Numbered from the stretch's first letter, positions 1 through 6,496 are shown. The stretch is DNA of 6,496 nt from an uncultured Flavobacteriales bacterium (GCA_913031405.1 CAJWCX010000072.1:1-6496), one strand, 5' to 3'. Notes: generated by a model not told the origin, from the sequence alone. A program made the numbers and translations.

Positions 1-53
1 TTGTATGTGTGCCGGCATGTTCTTCAGTCTTCACAAAAGTCATTAAGCGCTAA

Positions 54-1079
54 ATGGAAGAGGATCAAACATTAGAAAGCAATCAGGAAGACCTTTTTGA
101 ACATTATAAATTTACGGCTGACCCTGGTCAGGAAGTGATTCGAATTGATAAGTTTTTGTGCGATAGGCTTTCTAATTTCTCAAGAAATAAAATTCAAATT
201 GCGGCTAAGAGTGGAAATCTATTGGTGAATGATCAAAAGGTAAAACAGAACTACAAGGTAAAACCTGCTGATACTATAACCTTGTTGCTTCCTTATCCAG
301 TTAGGGAATTTGAACTCATTCCTGAGGATATACCAATTGATATCGTTTATGAGGATGACTCTTTGATTGTGGTAAATAAAAATGCAGGAATGGTTGTTCA
401 TCCAGGCTATGGTAATTCTTCCGGAACTCTTGTAAATGCCTTAATCTATCATTTCGATAATTTGCCTGAGTTACCTTCAGATTATTTTGGCCGACCCGGC
501 CTGGTTCATAGAATAGATAAAAACACAACTGGTCTATTGGTCATTGCCAAAACTGAAAAGGCGTTAACGAAATTAGCCAAGCAGTTTTTTGATAAAACTA
601 TAGAAAGAAAATACAGGGCTTTAGTATGGGGCGACCTTGAAGAAAGTGGGACGATAGAGGGAAATATAGGTAGGTCAAAGAAAAACAGAAAAGTAATGGC
701 TGTTTATCGAGAAGAAGATGGAGGAAAAGCAGCTGTTACCCATTACAAGGTTTTGGAGCGTTTCGGTTATGTTACGCTTATCGAGTGCATACTTGAAACA
801 GGAAGAACTCATCAAATTAGAGTTCACATGAAACACATCGGACACCCTTTATTTAACGATCCTGAATATGGAGGGGATAAGGTATTGAAGGGAATAAAAA
901 CATCTAAGTATCAAAAGTTTATTTTGAACAATTTTGACTTGATGAAAGGACAAGCTCTTCATGCAAAGACACTTGGGTTTATACATCCTGAAACTGATCA
1001 GGGCGTGCTGTTTAATTCGGACCTCCCTGAGTTTTTTGAATCTGTATTGAGGCGATTTAGAGAATATTGTAAAAAATGA
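54..1079 (+). CDS. rluD: RluA/RluD-family 23S rRNA pseudouridine synthase with S4 domain
   Basis: The enzyme isomerises uridine to pseudouridine in RNA. RluD, the best-known relative with this layout, modifies helix 69 of 23S rRNA in the cytoplasm. The 341 residues are close to E. coli RluD in length. After a roughly 26-residue leader comes an S4 RNA-binding domain (about 28-75, starting IRIDKFLCDRL). The synthase domain follows (about 93-325), with the catalytic motif HRIDK at 152-156, so Asp155 is the predicted nucleophile. A second conserved motif, TGRTHQIRVH, lies at 249-258, and HPLFNDPEYGG at 264-274 is also typical. All core motifs are intact. The start at 54 directly follows an in-frame-independent TAA at 51-53, as if coupled to an upstream gene, and there is no Shine-Dalgarno motif. 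RluC also carries an S4 domain, so the exact uridine targets, and hence the symbol, are inferred. The family assignment is firm. Confidence 0.93.
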   Translation: MEEDQTLESNQEDLFEHYKFTADPGQEVIRIDKFLCDRLSNFSRNKIQIAAKSGNLLVNDQKVKQNYKVKPADTITLLLPYPVREFELIPEDIPIDIVYEDDSLIVVNKNAGMVVHPGYGNSSGTLVNALIYHFDNLPELPSDYFGRPGLVHRIDKNTTGLLVIAKTEKALTKLAKQFFDKTIERKYRALVWGDLEESGTIEGNIGRSKKNRKVMAVYREEDGGKAAVTHYKVLERFGYVTLIECILETGRTHQIRVHMKHIGHPLFNDPEYGGDKVLKGIKTSKYQKFILNNFDLMKGQALHAKTLGFIHPETDQGVLFNSDLPEFFESVLRRFREYCKK

Positions 1080-1098
1080 CTTTTTTTCTCTATTTTTG
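1067..1098 (+). promoter_or_regulatory. Bacteroidota-type sigma-A promoter for the PorE-like gene
   Basis: TATTTTTG at 1091-1098 is an exact match to the Bacteroidota -7 consensus TAnnTTTG. A TTG at 1067-1069 lies 21 bases upstream, within the spacing accepted for the -33 element in this phylum. Transcription would start about 5-8 bases past 1098, leaving a leader of roughly 30 bases before the ATG at 1134. The -33 element lies inside the last codons of the preceding gene. The region is very T-rich, so chance matches to this motif are more likely than usual. No transcript data are available to support it. Confidence 0.45.
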
Positions 1099-1133
1099 TT
1101 TTTCCTTAATATGCGGCTAACGACTAAAAAACA

Positions 1134-3266
1134 ATGAAAAAACTGTTCTATTTATTTCTAATAACTCTAGTAGGAGGAAACTCCTTCGCTCAAGGCACAT
1201 CACAACCGAAGATTGTTCGTGATGCTAATACCGCCTTTGAGTCTGGTAAGTATCATGAAGCAATTCAAAAATTAAAGGCAGCCTATGACAAGATTGGAAC
1301 CAAAGGATCTCTAAAAGAAAAGGGTAAAGTTCGGTTTAATTTAGCAGAGTCGTATCGTCATATTTCGCGCTATGAAGAGGCCAATGAGAATTACGATGTC
1401 TGTATCGAATTGAAATATTTTGATGTCAACCCTGATGTTTATTTTTTGAAGGGAGAAATGCTTCGAATGATGGGGGACTATGGGAAGGCACAAAAGAGTT
1501 ATGCCGAGTATAAGAAAATTGCAAAAGACTCGAGAGTTCATGAACTTGAAATTGCACTAAAGGCTTGTGAGGAATACAAATTCTATGATATGATCGAACC
1601 TGAAGTTAATTATCAGGTCAAATGTGAAACAAAAATCAATCGTAAGGAGTTTGATATGTCTCCTACATATGCTGATAAGAAAGGATATAAGGTGGCTTTT
1701 TCATCGAGTCGTGAAGAAAGCTTTGGGTCTGGCAGAGACCCTATTACTGGTGAAAAATATATGGATATTTTTATCGCTGAATTTGATAAAAATGGCGACC
1801 CGACTGGCGTCGTTTTGCTTGATGAAGATGGTATTGTCAACACATCGGCAAACGAAGGGTCTGTTTGCTTTGACAAGAAATTCAAAAGCATGTTTTTTAC
1901 CAGGTGTCCAAGTAAAGAGCGCATGAAGCTCGGTTGTGACATTTGGTTGGTAGATATAGAAGAAGACGAATTTAAGAATCCGAGAAAGATGAACTTAAAG
2001 AAGGATGCAACCACTTCCGTAGGTCATCCGTGCTTGTCTTTGGATGGAAAGATGCTGATTTTTGCTTCGGATATGGCTGAAAGTGGTGGAGATAAAAGCT
2101 TTGGAGGACGTGACTTGTGGTATGTCACTTTCGATAAAAAAACTAAAAATTGGGATTCGATACCTAAAAACATGGGCCCAACAATAAATACTTCCGGAAA
2201 TGAGTTATTCCCTTCCATTGGAAGTAAAGGGAAATTATTTTTTGCTAGTGATGGCCATATTGGAATTGGAGGTTTGGATATTTTTTATGCCAATCCTCTT
2301 ACAGACGAAGTTAATCAATGGCGTGAGCCCAAAAATATGGGTTATCCCATAAATTCTCCAAGTAATGATTATGCGATTACTGACCGTGGAATAAATGGAT
2401 ACTTTACTTCCGAAAGGCGCTTGACAAGTGGACAACATGCTCCAGACATTTGGAGCTATTCAGTTCCCCCTAACCTTTTTGATTTAAAAGTTATTGTTCA
2501 TGAATTTGGTTCTCCAAAAGACCGTATAGAAAATGCAGTGGTTACTGTTGTTGGTTCTGATGAAACAACCTGGAGTGGGCCTACTGACGCAAAAGGTGCC
2601 ACTATTAAATGGGATGTTAAAAATGGACGGACGAGATACATCATGGCCGATACGGAATATGCTATCAATGCAACTAAAGAAGGTTACATGATTAATAAGG
2701 AATCTGCCAAGATATCTACTGTCGGTTTGGGGGAAAGTCAAAGTTTTATTGTTGAAATTGAATTGGTCCATATCGAAGAAGAACTTAAAACTCCTGAGGT
2801 TAGATATCCACTTAACCAATGGACGTTTATCAATGACGAAACATGTATGTCCAGAGATTCTCTTTTGTTTCTGTCAGACCTCTTATCTAGTCATCCATAT
2901 ATCACAATTGATTTATTTTCACACACGGATTCTCGATCCTCGGCAAAATACAATCAGGTTCTTTCTGAAAACAGGGCTAAAGCGGTTTACAAGTTTTTGG
3001 TCGAGGAAAAAGGAATTGATCCAAGGAGAATTCGACCTATAGGAATGGGTGAAGCTGAGCCTGCAACATGGATTGATGAAAATGGTGAAGAAATTGTTTT
3101 GACTGAAAAATACATTAATAAGTTTCGTTCATCAGATAAAGTGAAATTTGAAAAATTACATCAAATTAATCGTAGAACCACAGCACGTATTACGAGTCAG
3201 GAATTTGATGCGAAAACGGCACCTCCTGCAAATGAGGAGTGGATGGAGTTTAAGCCACTCAGGTAA
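1134..3266 (+). CDS. PorE-like OmpA-family envelope protein (TPR, PD40 propeller, CRD, OmpA domains)
   Basis: This is an exported protein expected to bind peptidoglycan in the periplasm. The order of domains matches PorE (PG1058) of Porphyromonas gingivalis, a type IX secretion component. Residues 1-19 form a Sec signal peptide with likely cleavage SFA|Q. Three TPR-like helical pairs follow (about 31-55, 64-95, 100-135). Five PD40/WD40-like blades come next (about 169-218, 236-278, 293-334, 352-387, 406-444), marked by repeated DIF/DIW/DLWY strands and FSSSRE, FASD or FTSER strands. A carboxypeptidase-regulatory-like beta domain spans about 448-545, and an OmpA C-terminal domain about 557-690. 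In the OmpA domain, Asp599 (HTDSR) and Arg614 (SENRAKAV) are the expected diaminopimelate-binding residues, and INRRTTARI closes the domain. PorE itself is a lipoprotein; this protein lacks a lipobox cysteine. Paralogues with this architecture are common in the phylum, so a secretion role is inference. It likely heads the transcript that includes the next two genes. Confidence 0.88.
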   Translation: MKKLFYLFLITLVGGNSFAQGTSQPKIVRDANTAFESGKYHEAIQKLKAAYDKIGTKGSLKEKGKVRFNLAESYRHISRYEEANENYDVCIELKYFDVNPDVYFLKGEMLRMMGDYGKAQKSYAEYKKIAKDSRVHELEIALKACEEYKFYDMIEPEVNYQVKCETKINRKEFDMSPTYADKKGYKVAFSSSREESFGSGRDPITGEKYMDIFIAEFDKNGDPTGVVLLDEDGIVNTSANEGSVCFDKKFKSMFFTRCPSKERMKLGCDIWLVDIEEDEFKNPRKMNLKKDATTSVGHPCLSLDGKMLIFASDMAESGGDKSFGGRDLWYVTFDKKTKNWDSIPKNMGPTINTSGNELFPSIGSKGKLFFASDGHIGIGGLDIFYANPLTDEVNQWREPKNMGYPINSPSNDYAITDRGINGYFTSERRLTSGQHAPDIWSYSVPPNLFDLKVIVHEFGSPKDRIENAVVTVVGSDETTWSGPTDAKGATIKWDVKNGRTRYIMADTEYAINATKEGYMINKESAKISTVGLGESQSFIVEIELVHIEEELKTPEVRYPLNQWTFINDETCMSRDSLLFLSDLLSSHPYITIDLFSHTDSRSSAKYNQVLSENRAKAVYKFLVEEKGIDPRRIRPIGMGEAEPATWIDENGEEIVLTEKYINKFRSSDKVKFEKLHQINRRTTARITSQEFDAKTAPPANEEWMEFKPLR

Positions 3267-3294
3267 AGAAGTTAATCGTTTATTTATTGTTCAA

Positions 3295-3534
3295 ATGAAA
3301 AGAACCATTCAAAAAATATTGTTTTTTTTTGAAATGCAATCCTATGGTGTTTGCGAATGGTGGGCTCGAAAGCTAGGCATACGAACTACCAAAGTTAGAC
3401 TCGGATTTATTTATTTTTCATTTGTTGCCCTCGGTTCCCCCCTGTTGATTTATTTGATTATGGCTTGGCTTCTTGAGCACAAACATTATTTCACTTTGAG
3501 TTCCAAACGAAAAAGATCTATCTGGGAGCTATGA
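3295..3534 (+). CDS. Small PspC-domain inner-membrane protein
   Basis: This 79-residue protein carries a PspC domain, the fold of phage-shock protein C. In proteobacteria that protein is a membrane sensor of envelope stress; the role of the short stand-alone Bacteroidota version is not established. Residues 17-30 (YGVCEWWARKLGIR) form the typical entry to the domain, followed by one hydrophobic segment at about 36-60 containing GSPLLIYLIMAWLL. The C-terminal tail is basic and ends KRKRSIWEL, consistent with a cytoplasmic end. The reading frame stays open upstream to 3148, but that part lies inside the PorE-like gene and codes for unrelated sequence. The ATG at 3295 gives the family's usual N-terminus; Met14 (3334) is a less likely alternative. 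The gene starts 28 bases after the PorE-like stop, and its TGA overlaps the next ATG (ATGA, 3531-3534), suggesting translational coupling. A T9 tract lies near the start. Confidence 0.85.
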   Translation: MKRTIQKILFFFEMQSYGVCEWWARKLGIRTTKVRLGFIYFSFVALGSPLLIYLIMAWLLEHKHYFTLSSKRKRSIWEL

Positions 3535-4415
3535 AGATACTTATTACAGGGAGCAACGGACTATTAGGTCAAAAAATTGTAGGTCAACTTGTTCGCAGTA
3601 ACATCGAATTTTTGGCCACTTCTGCTGGTGGAAATAGAAACACTAATTGTCCAGATTCTTGTTATCGTTCAATGGACATATCAAATGCTGCCCAGGTCAA
3701 ATCAGTGATACAGTTTTTTTCTCCAGATTACGTGATTCATACTGCGGCAATAACCAATGTAGACTACTGTGAGCAAAATCCAGAGGAATGTTATAAGATT
3801 AATGTTGAAGGAACAAAAATTTTATTTGAGGCGATCAAAGAGAAGAATGCACACTTGTCTTTACTCTCTACTGATTTTGTTTTTGATGGAGTAATCGGCA
3901 ATTACGTAGAAAGCGATGAGCCCAATCCACTTAGCATATATGCAACTTCAAAACATGAAGCCGAAAAATTATTGACTTCTTCCGATTATATCAATTGGTC
4001 GATTGTCAGAACGATTATTGTTTTTGGAGAAGGAGAGAATTTGTCGCGCTCTAATATTGTTTTATGGGCAAGAGAAGCATTGAGAAAAGGTGATTCTCTT
4101 AAAATTATTGACGATCAATTTCGTTCACCTACATGGGCTGATGACCTAGCATGGGCTTGCATTCGAATTTGTAAGCTGAATAAAAAAGGGATTTATCATA
4201 TTTCTGGTCCTGAAAGGATGTCCATTTTTGACTTGGTCATGCGAATAGGGCGTTATTATAATCTGGATTGTTCGTCCGTTGAAAAAACGACTAGCGAAAG
4301 CCTTAATCAAGCAGCTAAAAGGCCACCAATTACTGGTTTTGATCTTACCAAGGCAAAAAATGATTTGGGCTATGATCCAAAAACATTAGAAGAATCATTG
4401 TTACTTTTATCCTAA
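3531..4415 (+). CDS. RmlD-like SDR oxidoreductase (dTDP-4-dehydrorhamnose reductase family)
   Basis: This is a cytoplasmic NAD(P)-dependent extended short-chain dehydrogenase/reductase, 294 residues long, the usual RmlD size. The nucleotide-binding Rossmann motif GSNGLLG is at residues 7-13 (Gly7, Gly10, Gly13). HTAAITNVDYCE at 70-81 and STDFVFDG at 113-120 are typical RmlD strands. The catalytic pair is Tyr137 and Lys141 (YATSK), with Thr114 as the probable third residue. FRSPTWADDLA at 197-207 is the substrate-side motif of the family. The canonical RmlD reaction reduces dTDP-4-keto-rhamnose to dTDP-rhamnose. However, no rmlA, rmlB or rmlC is visible nearby, and the same fold serves other nucleotide sugars and a regulatory methionine adenosyltransferase subunit, so the substrate is open. 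The start overlaps the preceding stop by four bases, placing it in the same transcript as the PspC gene. Confidence 0.86.
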   Translation: MKILITGSNGLLGQKIVGQLVRSNIEFLATSAGGNRNTNCPDSCYRSMDISNAAQVKSVIQFFSPDYVIHTAAITNVDYCEQNPEECYKINVEGTKILFEAIKEKNAHLSLLSTDFVFDGVIGNYVESDEPNPLSIYATSKHEAEKLLTSSDYINWSIVRTIIVFGEGENLSRSNIVLWAREALRKGDSLKIIDDQFRSPTWADDLAWACIRICKLNKKGIYHISGPERMSIFDLVMRIGRYYNLDCSSVEKTTSESLNQAAKRPPITGFDLTKAKNDLGYDPKTLEESLLLLS

Positions 4416-4475
4416 ACGTAAAAAGAGTATCTTCGACACTGAATAAAAGAAATCTAATCCCTCAAAAGAATCCAC

Positions 4476-6356
4476 ATGAAAAAAGCATTTTTTATTTTAT
4501 TTGCGCTGCTCACACCATATCTATCAATGGCGGCCGAAAAGGGATTGGATCAAAAGATCGATGAGGCCTTTAAGCCTTTTGCAGATTTGGTTGGGAGCAT
4601 CATCTTTTTTGAGATTATGGGGACTCCATTCGTATTGATATTGTTGGTCGCAAGTGCCTTGTTTTTTACTATTTATTTTGGATTCCCGAATATCCGTTTT
4701 TTTGGAAAAGCGATCAATGTTGTTAGGGGTAAATATGATCATTTAGATCAGACTTCTTCAGGTAATAAGGACTTGGCTATTGATGGAGATATAAAAGATA
4801 CCATTTCAGACGAAAGTAAGGAGGGGGAGGTGACACATTTTCAAGCGTTAGCCACGGCGGTATCTGGTACTGTTGGGAATGGGAATATTGCAGGTGTAGC
4901 TTTGGCCATTGCATTAGGGGGTCCAGGAGCTACATTTTGGATGATCGTTTGTGGTTTGTTGGGCATGTCCTCAAAATTTGTGGAATGCACCTTAGGGGTT
5001 CAATATAGAGATATTGGCAAGGACGGAACGGTGTATGGAGGCCCCATGTATTACCTAAGTAAAGGGCTAAAGGAAAGAGGTTTTGCTACATTAGGTAAAA
5101 TCACAGCAGTTCTTTTCGCTATATTTTGTATAGGTGGATCTTTTGGTGGAGGTAATGCAGCTCAAAGTAACCAGGCAACAATCGTTTTAAAAGATTTAAT
5201 GGGTATTCAAAGTACAAGTGCCGGTGCTGTTATTGGTATTGTTCTAGCTATTGTTATTGGAATTATTATTATAGGCGGAATTAAAAGAATTGCTTCTGTT
5301 ACAGAAAAGGTTGTTCCCTTCATGGCGGTAATGTATTTAATCGCTTGTTTATATATTATTTTCACAAATTTTTCCTTTATTGATGATGCTTTTTCATTGA
5401 TTTTTACCGAGGCCTTTAATCCGAAAGCTATTGGAGTAGGTGGTGTTATTGGGGTATTGTTGGTAGGTTTTAAAAGAGCAGCATTTTCAAATGAAGCAGG
5501 AGCCGGCTCCGCATCAATTGCGCATTCAGCCGTGAAAACAAAATATTCAGCTTCGGAGGGACTTGTGGCTCTTCTCGAACCTTTTATTGATACAGTAGTT
5601 ATTTGTACGATGACCGCTTTAGTTATCATCATATTTAACTTCGGAGGAGAATCTGGTAAGCCACGATTTCAATATGGCAAAGTTGAAGTTCAGGAAGAAT
5701 TTCAGGGTATAGAATTGAATAAAGAGATTTATAAAGTTGAGAAAGAACATATTGTTGTCAATGGTATTACCATACAAAATACAGATAAAGGTTTTCCCAT
5801 TGTAAGTGTAGCGACTTGGGAAGATAGTCTAGGAAATGAAATTTCTGATCGAGATACCACTTTTCTTAATCCATTTGCTTACGCAAAAATCAATGGGGTT
5901 GATTATAAAAAAGAAGGGGACTTTTACATTGTAGGAGGCGAAAAACACAAAGATTTTGAGGGTAAAGTGATGATTAAAGGCAAGTTATATGAAGGTGCTG
6001 GTATAACTACTCAGGCCTTTGATGAGTATATTCCCTTTTCAAAATGGTTTTTAACCATTGCAGTGGTTTTGTTTGCTGTATCAACTATGATCTCTTGGTC
6101 ATATTATGGATTACAGTCATGGAAGTTTTTATTTGGTCGAGGAAAAGGAGCTGATATTACCTACAAAGTTTTGTTTTTAGTATTTGTAATCATTGGAGCA
6201 TCTGCCAGTATGAGCTCTATTTGGGGTTTTTCTGACGCAATGATTTTTGCCATGGTTTTTCCTAATATGATTGGTCTGTTCTTTCTGTTCCCGGTTGTTA
6301 AAAAACAATTGACAAGATATTTTGAAGCGATAAAATCATCAAAGGAGCCGAGTTAG
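4476..6356 (+). CDS. Alanine/glycine:cation symporter (AGCS family) with a large periplasmic insertion
   Basis: This is an inner-membrane secondary transporter, expected to import alanine or glycine with Na+ (or H+). Diagnostic AGCS stretches are HFQALATAVSGTVGNGNIAG (121-140), GGPGATFWM (148-156), YGGPMYYL (187-194), FSNEAGAGSASIAHSA (337-352) and FIDTVVICTMTALVI (370-384). About 11 membrane segments can be read by eye (roughly 50-68, 122-148, 150-168, 206-222, 246-268, 278-297, 316-335, 362-388, 521-545, 561-583, 587-606). A signal-peptide-like start (MKKAFFILFALL, then SMAA at 17-20) fits an outside N-terminus. At 626 residues it is well above the 450-500 typical of the family. The excess is a hydrophilic stretch at about 390-515 plus a longer acidic loop at about 88-118. 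No key motif is missing. The 60-base upstream gap has only a weak promoter match (TATCTTCG, 4428-4435), so read-through from the reductase gene is possible. Confidence 0.92.
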   Translation: MKKAFFILFALLTPYLSMAAEKGLDQKIDEAFKPFADLVGSIIFFEIMGTPFVLILLVASALFFTIYFGFPNIRFFGKAINVVRGKYDHLDQTSSGNKDLAIDGDIKDTISDESKEGEVTHFQALATAVSGTVGNGNIAGVALAIALGGPGATFWMIVCGLLGMSSKFVECTLGVQYRDIGKDGTVYGGPMYYLSKGLKERGFATLGKITAVLFAIFCIGGSFGGGNAAQSNQATIVLKDLMGIQSTSAGAVIGIVLAIVIGIIIIGGIKRIASVTEKVVPFMAVMYLIACLYIIFTNFSFIDDAFSLIFTEAFNPKAIGVGGVIGVLLVGFKRAAFSNEAGAGSASIAHSAVKTKYSASEGLVALLEPFIDTVVICTMTALVIIIFNFGGESGKPRFQYGKVEVQEEFQGIELNKEIYKVEKEHIVVNGITIQNTDKGFPIVSVATWEDSLGNEISDRDTTFLNPFAYAKINGVDYKKEGDFYIVGGEKHKDFEGKVMIKGKLYEGAGITTQAFDEYIPFSKWFLTIAVVLFAVSTMISWSYYGLQSWKFLFGRGKGADITYKVLFLVFVIIGASASMSSIWGFSDAMIFAMVFPNMIGLFFLFPVVKKQLTRYFEAIKSSKEPS

Positions 6357-6405
6357 GGTTTAGCAAAAAAAAAATTATTAAAGAGTCATTTTATATCTCG
6401 AAAAG

Positions 6406-6463
6406 AAAGAGAGGGGCCTTGCGTTCCATTAAGCGAAGCGTTTCGCTTACGCTCCTCTCTCTT
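6406..6463. terminator. Long imperfect hairpin, probable bidirectional terminator
   Basis: The outer arms AGAGAGG (6408-6414) and CCTCTCT (6454-6460) are perfect complements. Inside, GCGT (6421-6424) can pair with ACGC (6449-6452), and the tip is a perfect 7-base stem AAGCGAA/TTCGCTT (6431-6437, 6442-6448) with loop GCGT. It lies 50 bases past the symporter stop. On the plus strand the nearest T5 run is delayed (6471-6475). On the minus strand the hairpin is followed at once by TTCTTTTC, so it looks stronger as a terminator for a gene arriving from the right. Bases 6357-6405 hold an A10 run (6365-6374) and nothing else I recognise. Confidence 0.55.
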
Positions 6464-6496
6464 AATTCGCTTTTTCAGATTTTTCAGGTGCTTTTT
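6462..6496 (-). CDS. Possible C-terminal end of a convergent minus-strand gene (partial)
   Basis: Read on the minus strand from the window edge, one frame gives KAPEKSEKAN followed by TAA (6462-6464). The stop falls exactly at the foot of the hairpin, which on this strand is followed by a T-rich tract, as expected for a gene end. The residues look like a charged, disordered protein tail of a common kind. Only ten codons are visible, so no function can be given, and an overlapping minus-strand frame is also open here. The call rests on the placement of the stop next to the terminator. Confidence 0.35.
   Translation of the reverse strand, partial: KAPEKSEKAN

Noticed and set aside
1..53. Possible C-terminal tail of an upstream plus-strand gene ending with the TAA at 51-53.
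   Set aside because: The frame from position 3 is open, but only 16 codons are visible, they match nothing I recognise, and another plus-strand frame is also open here. A gene end at this place is plausible but not supported.
1624..1926. Plus-strand open frame of 100 codons within the PorE-like gene.
   Set aside because: It is out of frame with a gene whose domains run unbroken through this stretch, so it is a shadow frame.
1613..2014. 133-codon minus-strand open frame.
   Set aside because: It is antisense to the propeller region of the PorE-like gene, has no recognisable motif, and is explained by the codon pattern of the plus-strand gene.
3148..3294. Upstream extension of the PspC reading frame.
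   Set aside because: It lies wholly inside or just after the PorE-like gene in another frame, and its residues do not resemble any PspC protein. The family N-terminus begins at 3295.
4405..4435. Promoter candidate before the symporter gene: TTTT at 4405-4408 and TATCTTCG at 4428-4435.
   Set aside because: The -7 motif has one mismatch, and the nearest TTG (4398-4400) is 27 bases away, too far. It is too weak to list as a feature.
5207..5632. 141-codon minus-strand open frame.
   Set aside because: It is antisense to membrane segments of the symporter. Runs of hydrophobic codons on one strand commonly leave such open frames on the other, and the product has low complexity.
6386..6496. Longer minus-strand frame open from the window edge to a TGA at 6386, very rich in Lys and Arg at first.
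   Set aside because: It would read through the whole hairpin, whereas another frame stops exactly at the hairpin's foot. The basic residues are what A/G-rich sequence gives by chance.
1..6496. Search for CRISPR arrays, tRNA or rRNA genes, insertion sequences, defence genes or a new multi-gene system.
   Set aside because: No spaced direct repeats, cloverleaf-like sequence, transposase motifs or terminal inverted repeats flanking a gene were seen. All five complete genes belong to recognised families.

Overview
The window looks like an ordinary chromosomal segment from a low-GC member of the Bacteroidota, most plausibly of the Cytophagales/Flammeovirga-like type. Three things point there. The second gene has the TPR / PD40 propeller / carboxypeptidase-regulatory / OmpA architecture typical of the phylum (as in PorE of the type IX secretion system). 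Starts are preceded by A-rich sequence rather than Shine-Dalgarno motifs. The intergenic region before that gene holds an exact match to the Bacteroidota -7 promoter motif TAnnTTTG. The phylum call is firm; the order is inference.

Layout, left to right. Positions 54-1079 encode an S4-domain pseudouridine synthase of the RluA/RluD family. A 54-base gap with a good phylum-type promoter leads to a 710-residue exported, peptidoglycan-binding PorE-like protein (1134-3266). It is followed by a 79-residue PspC-domain membrane protein (3295-3534) and an RmlD-type short-chain dehydrogenase/reductase (3531-4415). These last three are tightly packed: a 28-base gap, then a 4-base ATGA overlap. They are probably one transcript. 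After 60 bases comes a 626-residue alanine/glycine:cation symporter (4476-6356). The last 140 bases hold no complete gene. They contain an A10 run, a long imperfect hairpin that probably works as a terminator shared by convergent genes, and what may be the last ten codons of a minus-strand gene.

No obvious joint pathway links all five genes. The PorE-like protein, PspC and the symporter are all envelope proteins, and RluD matures 23S rRNA. The reductase is probably a nucleotide-sugar enzyme, but no other sugar gene is visible here.

I found no CRISPR array, insertion sequence, tRNA, rRNA or phage gene, and no convincing new biological system. The most worthwhile points are a roughly 125-residue soluble insertion in the symporter, predicted to be periplasmic; the lack of a lipobox in the PorE-like protein; and the porE-like/pspC/reductase transcription unit.
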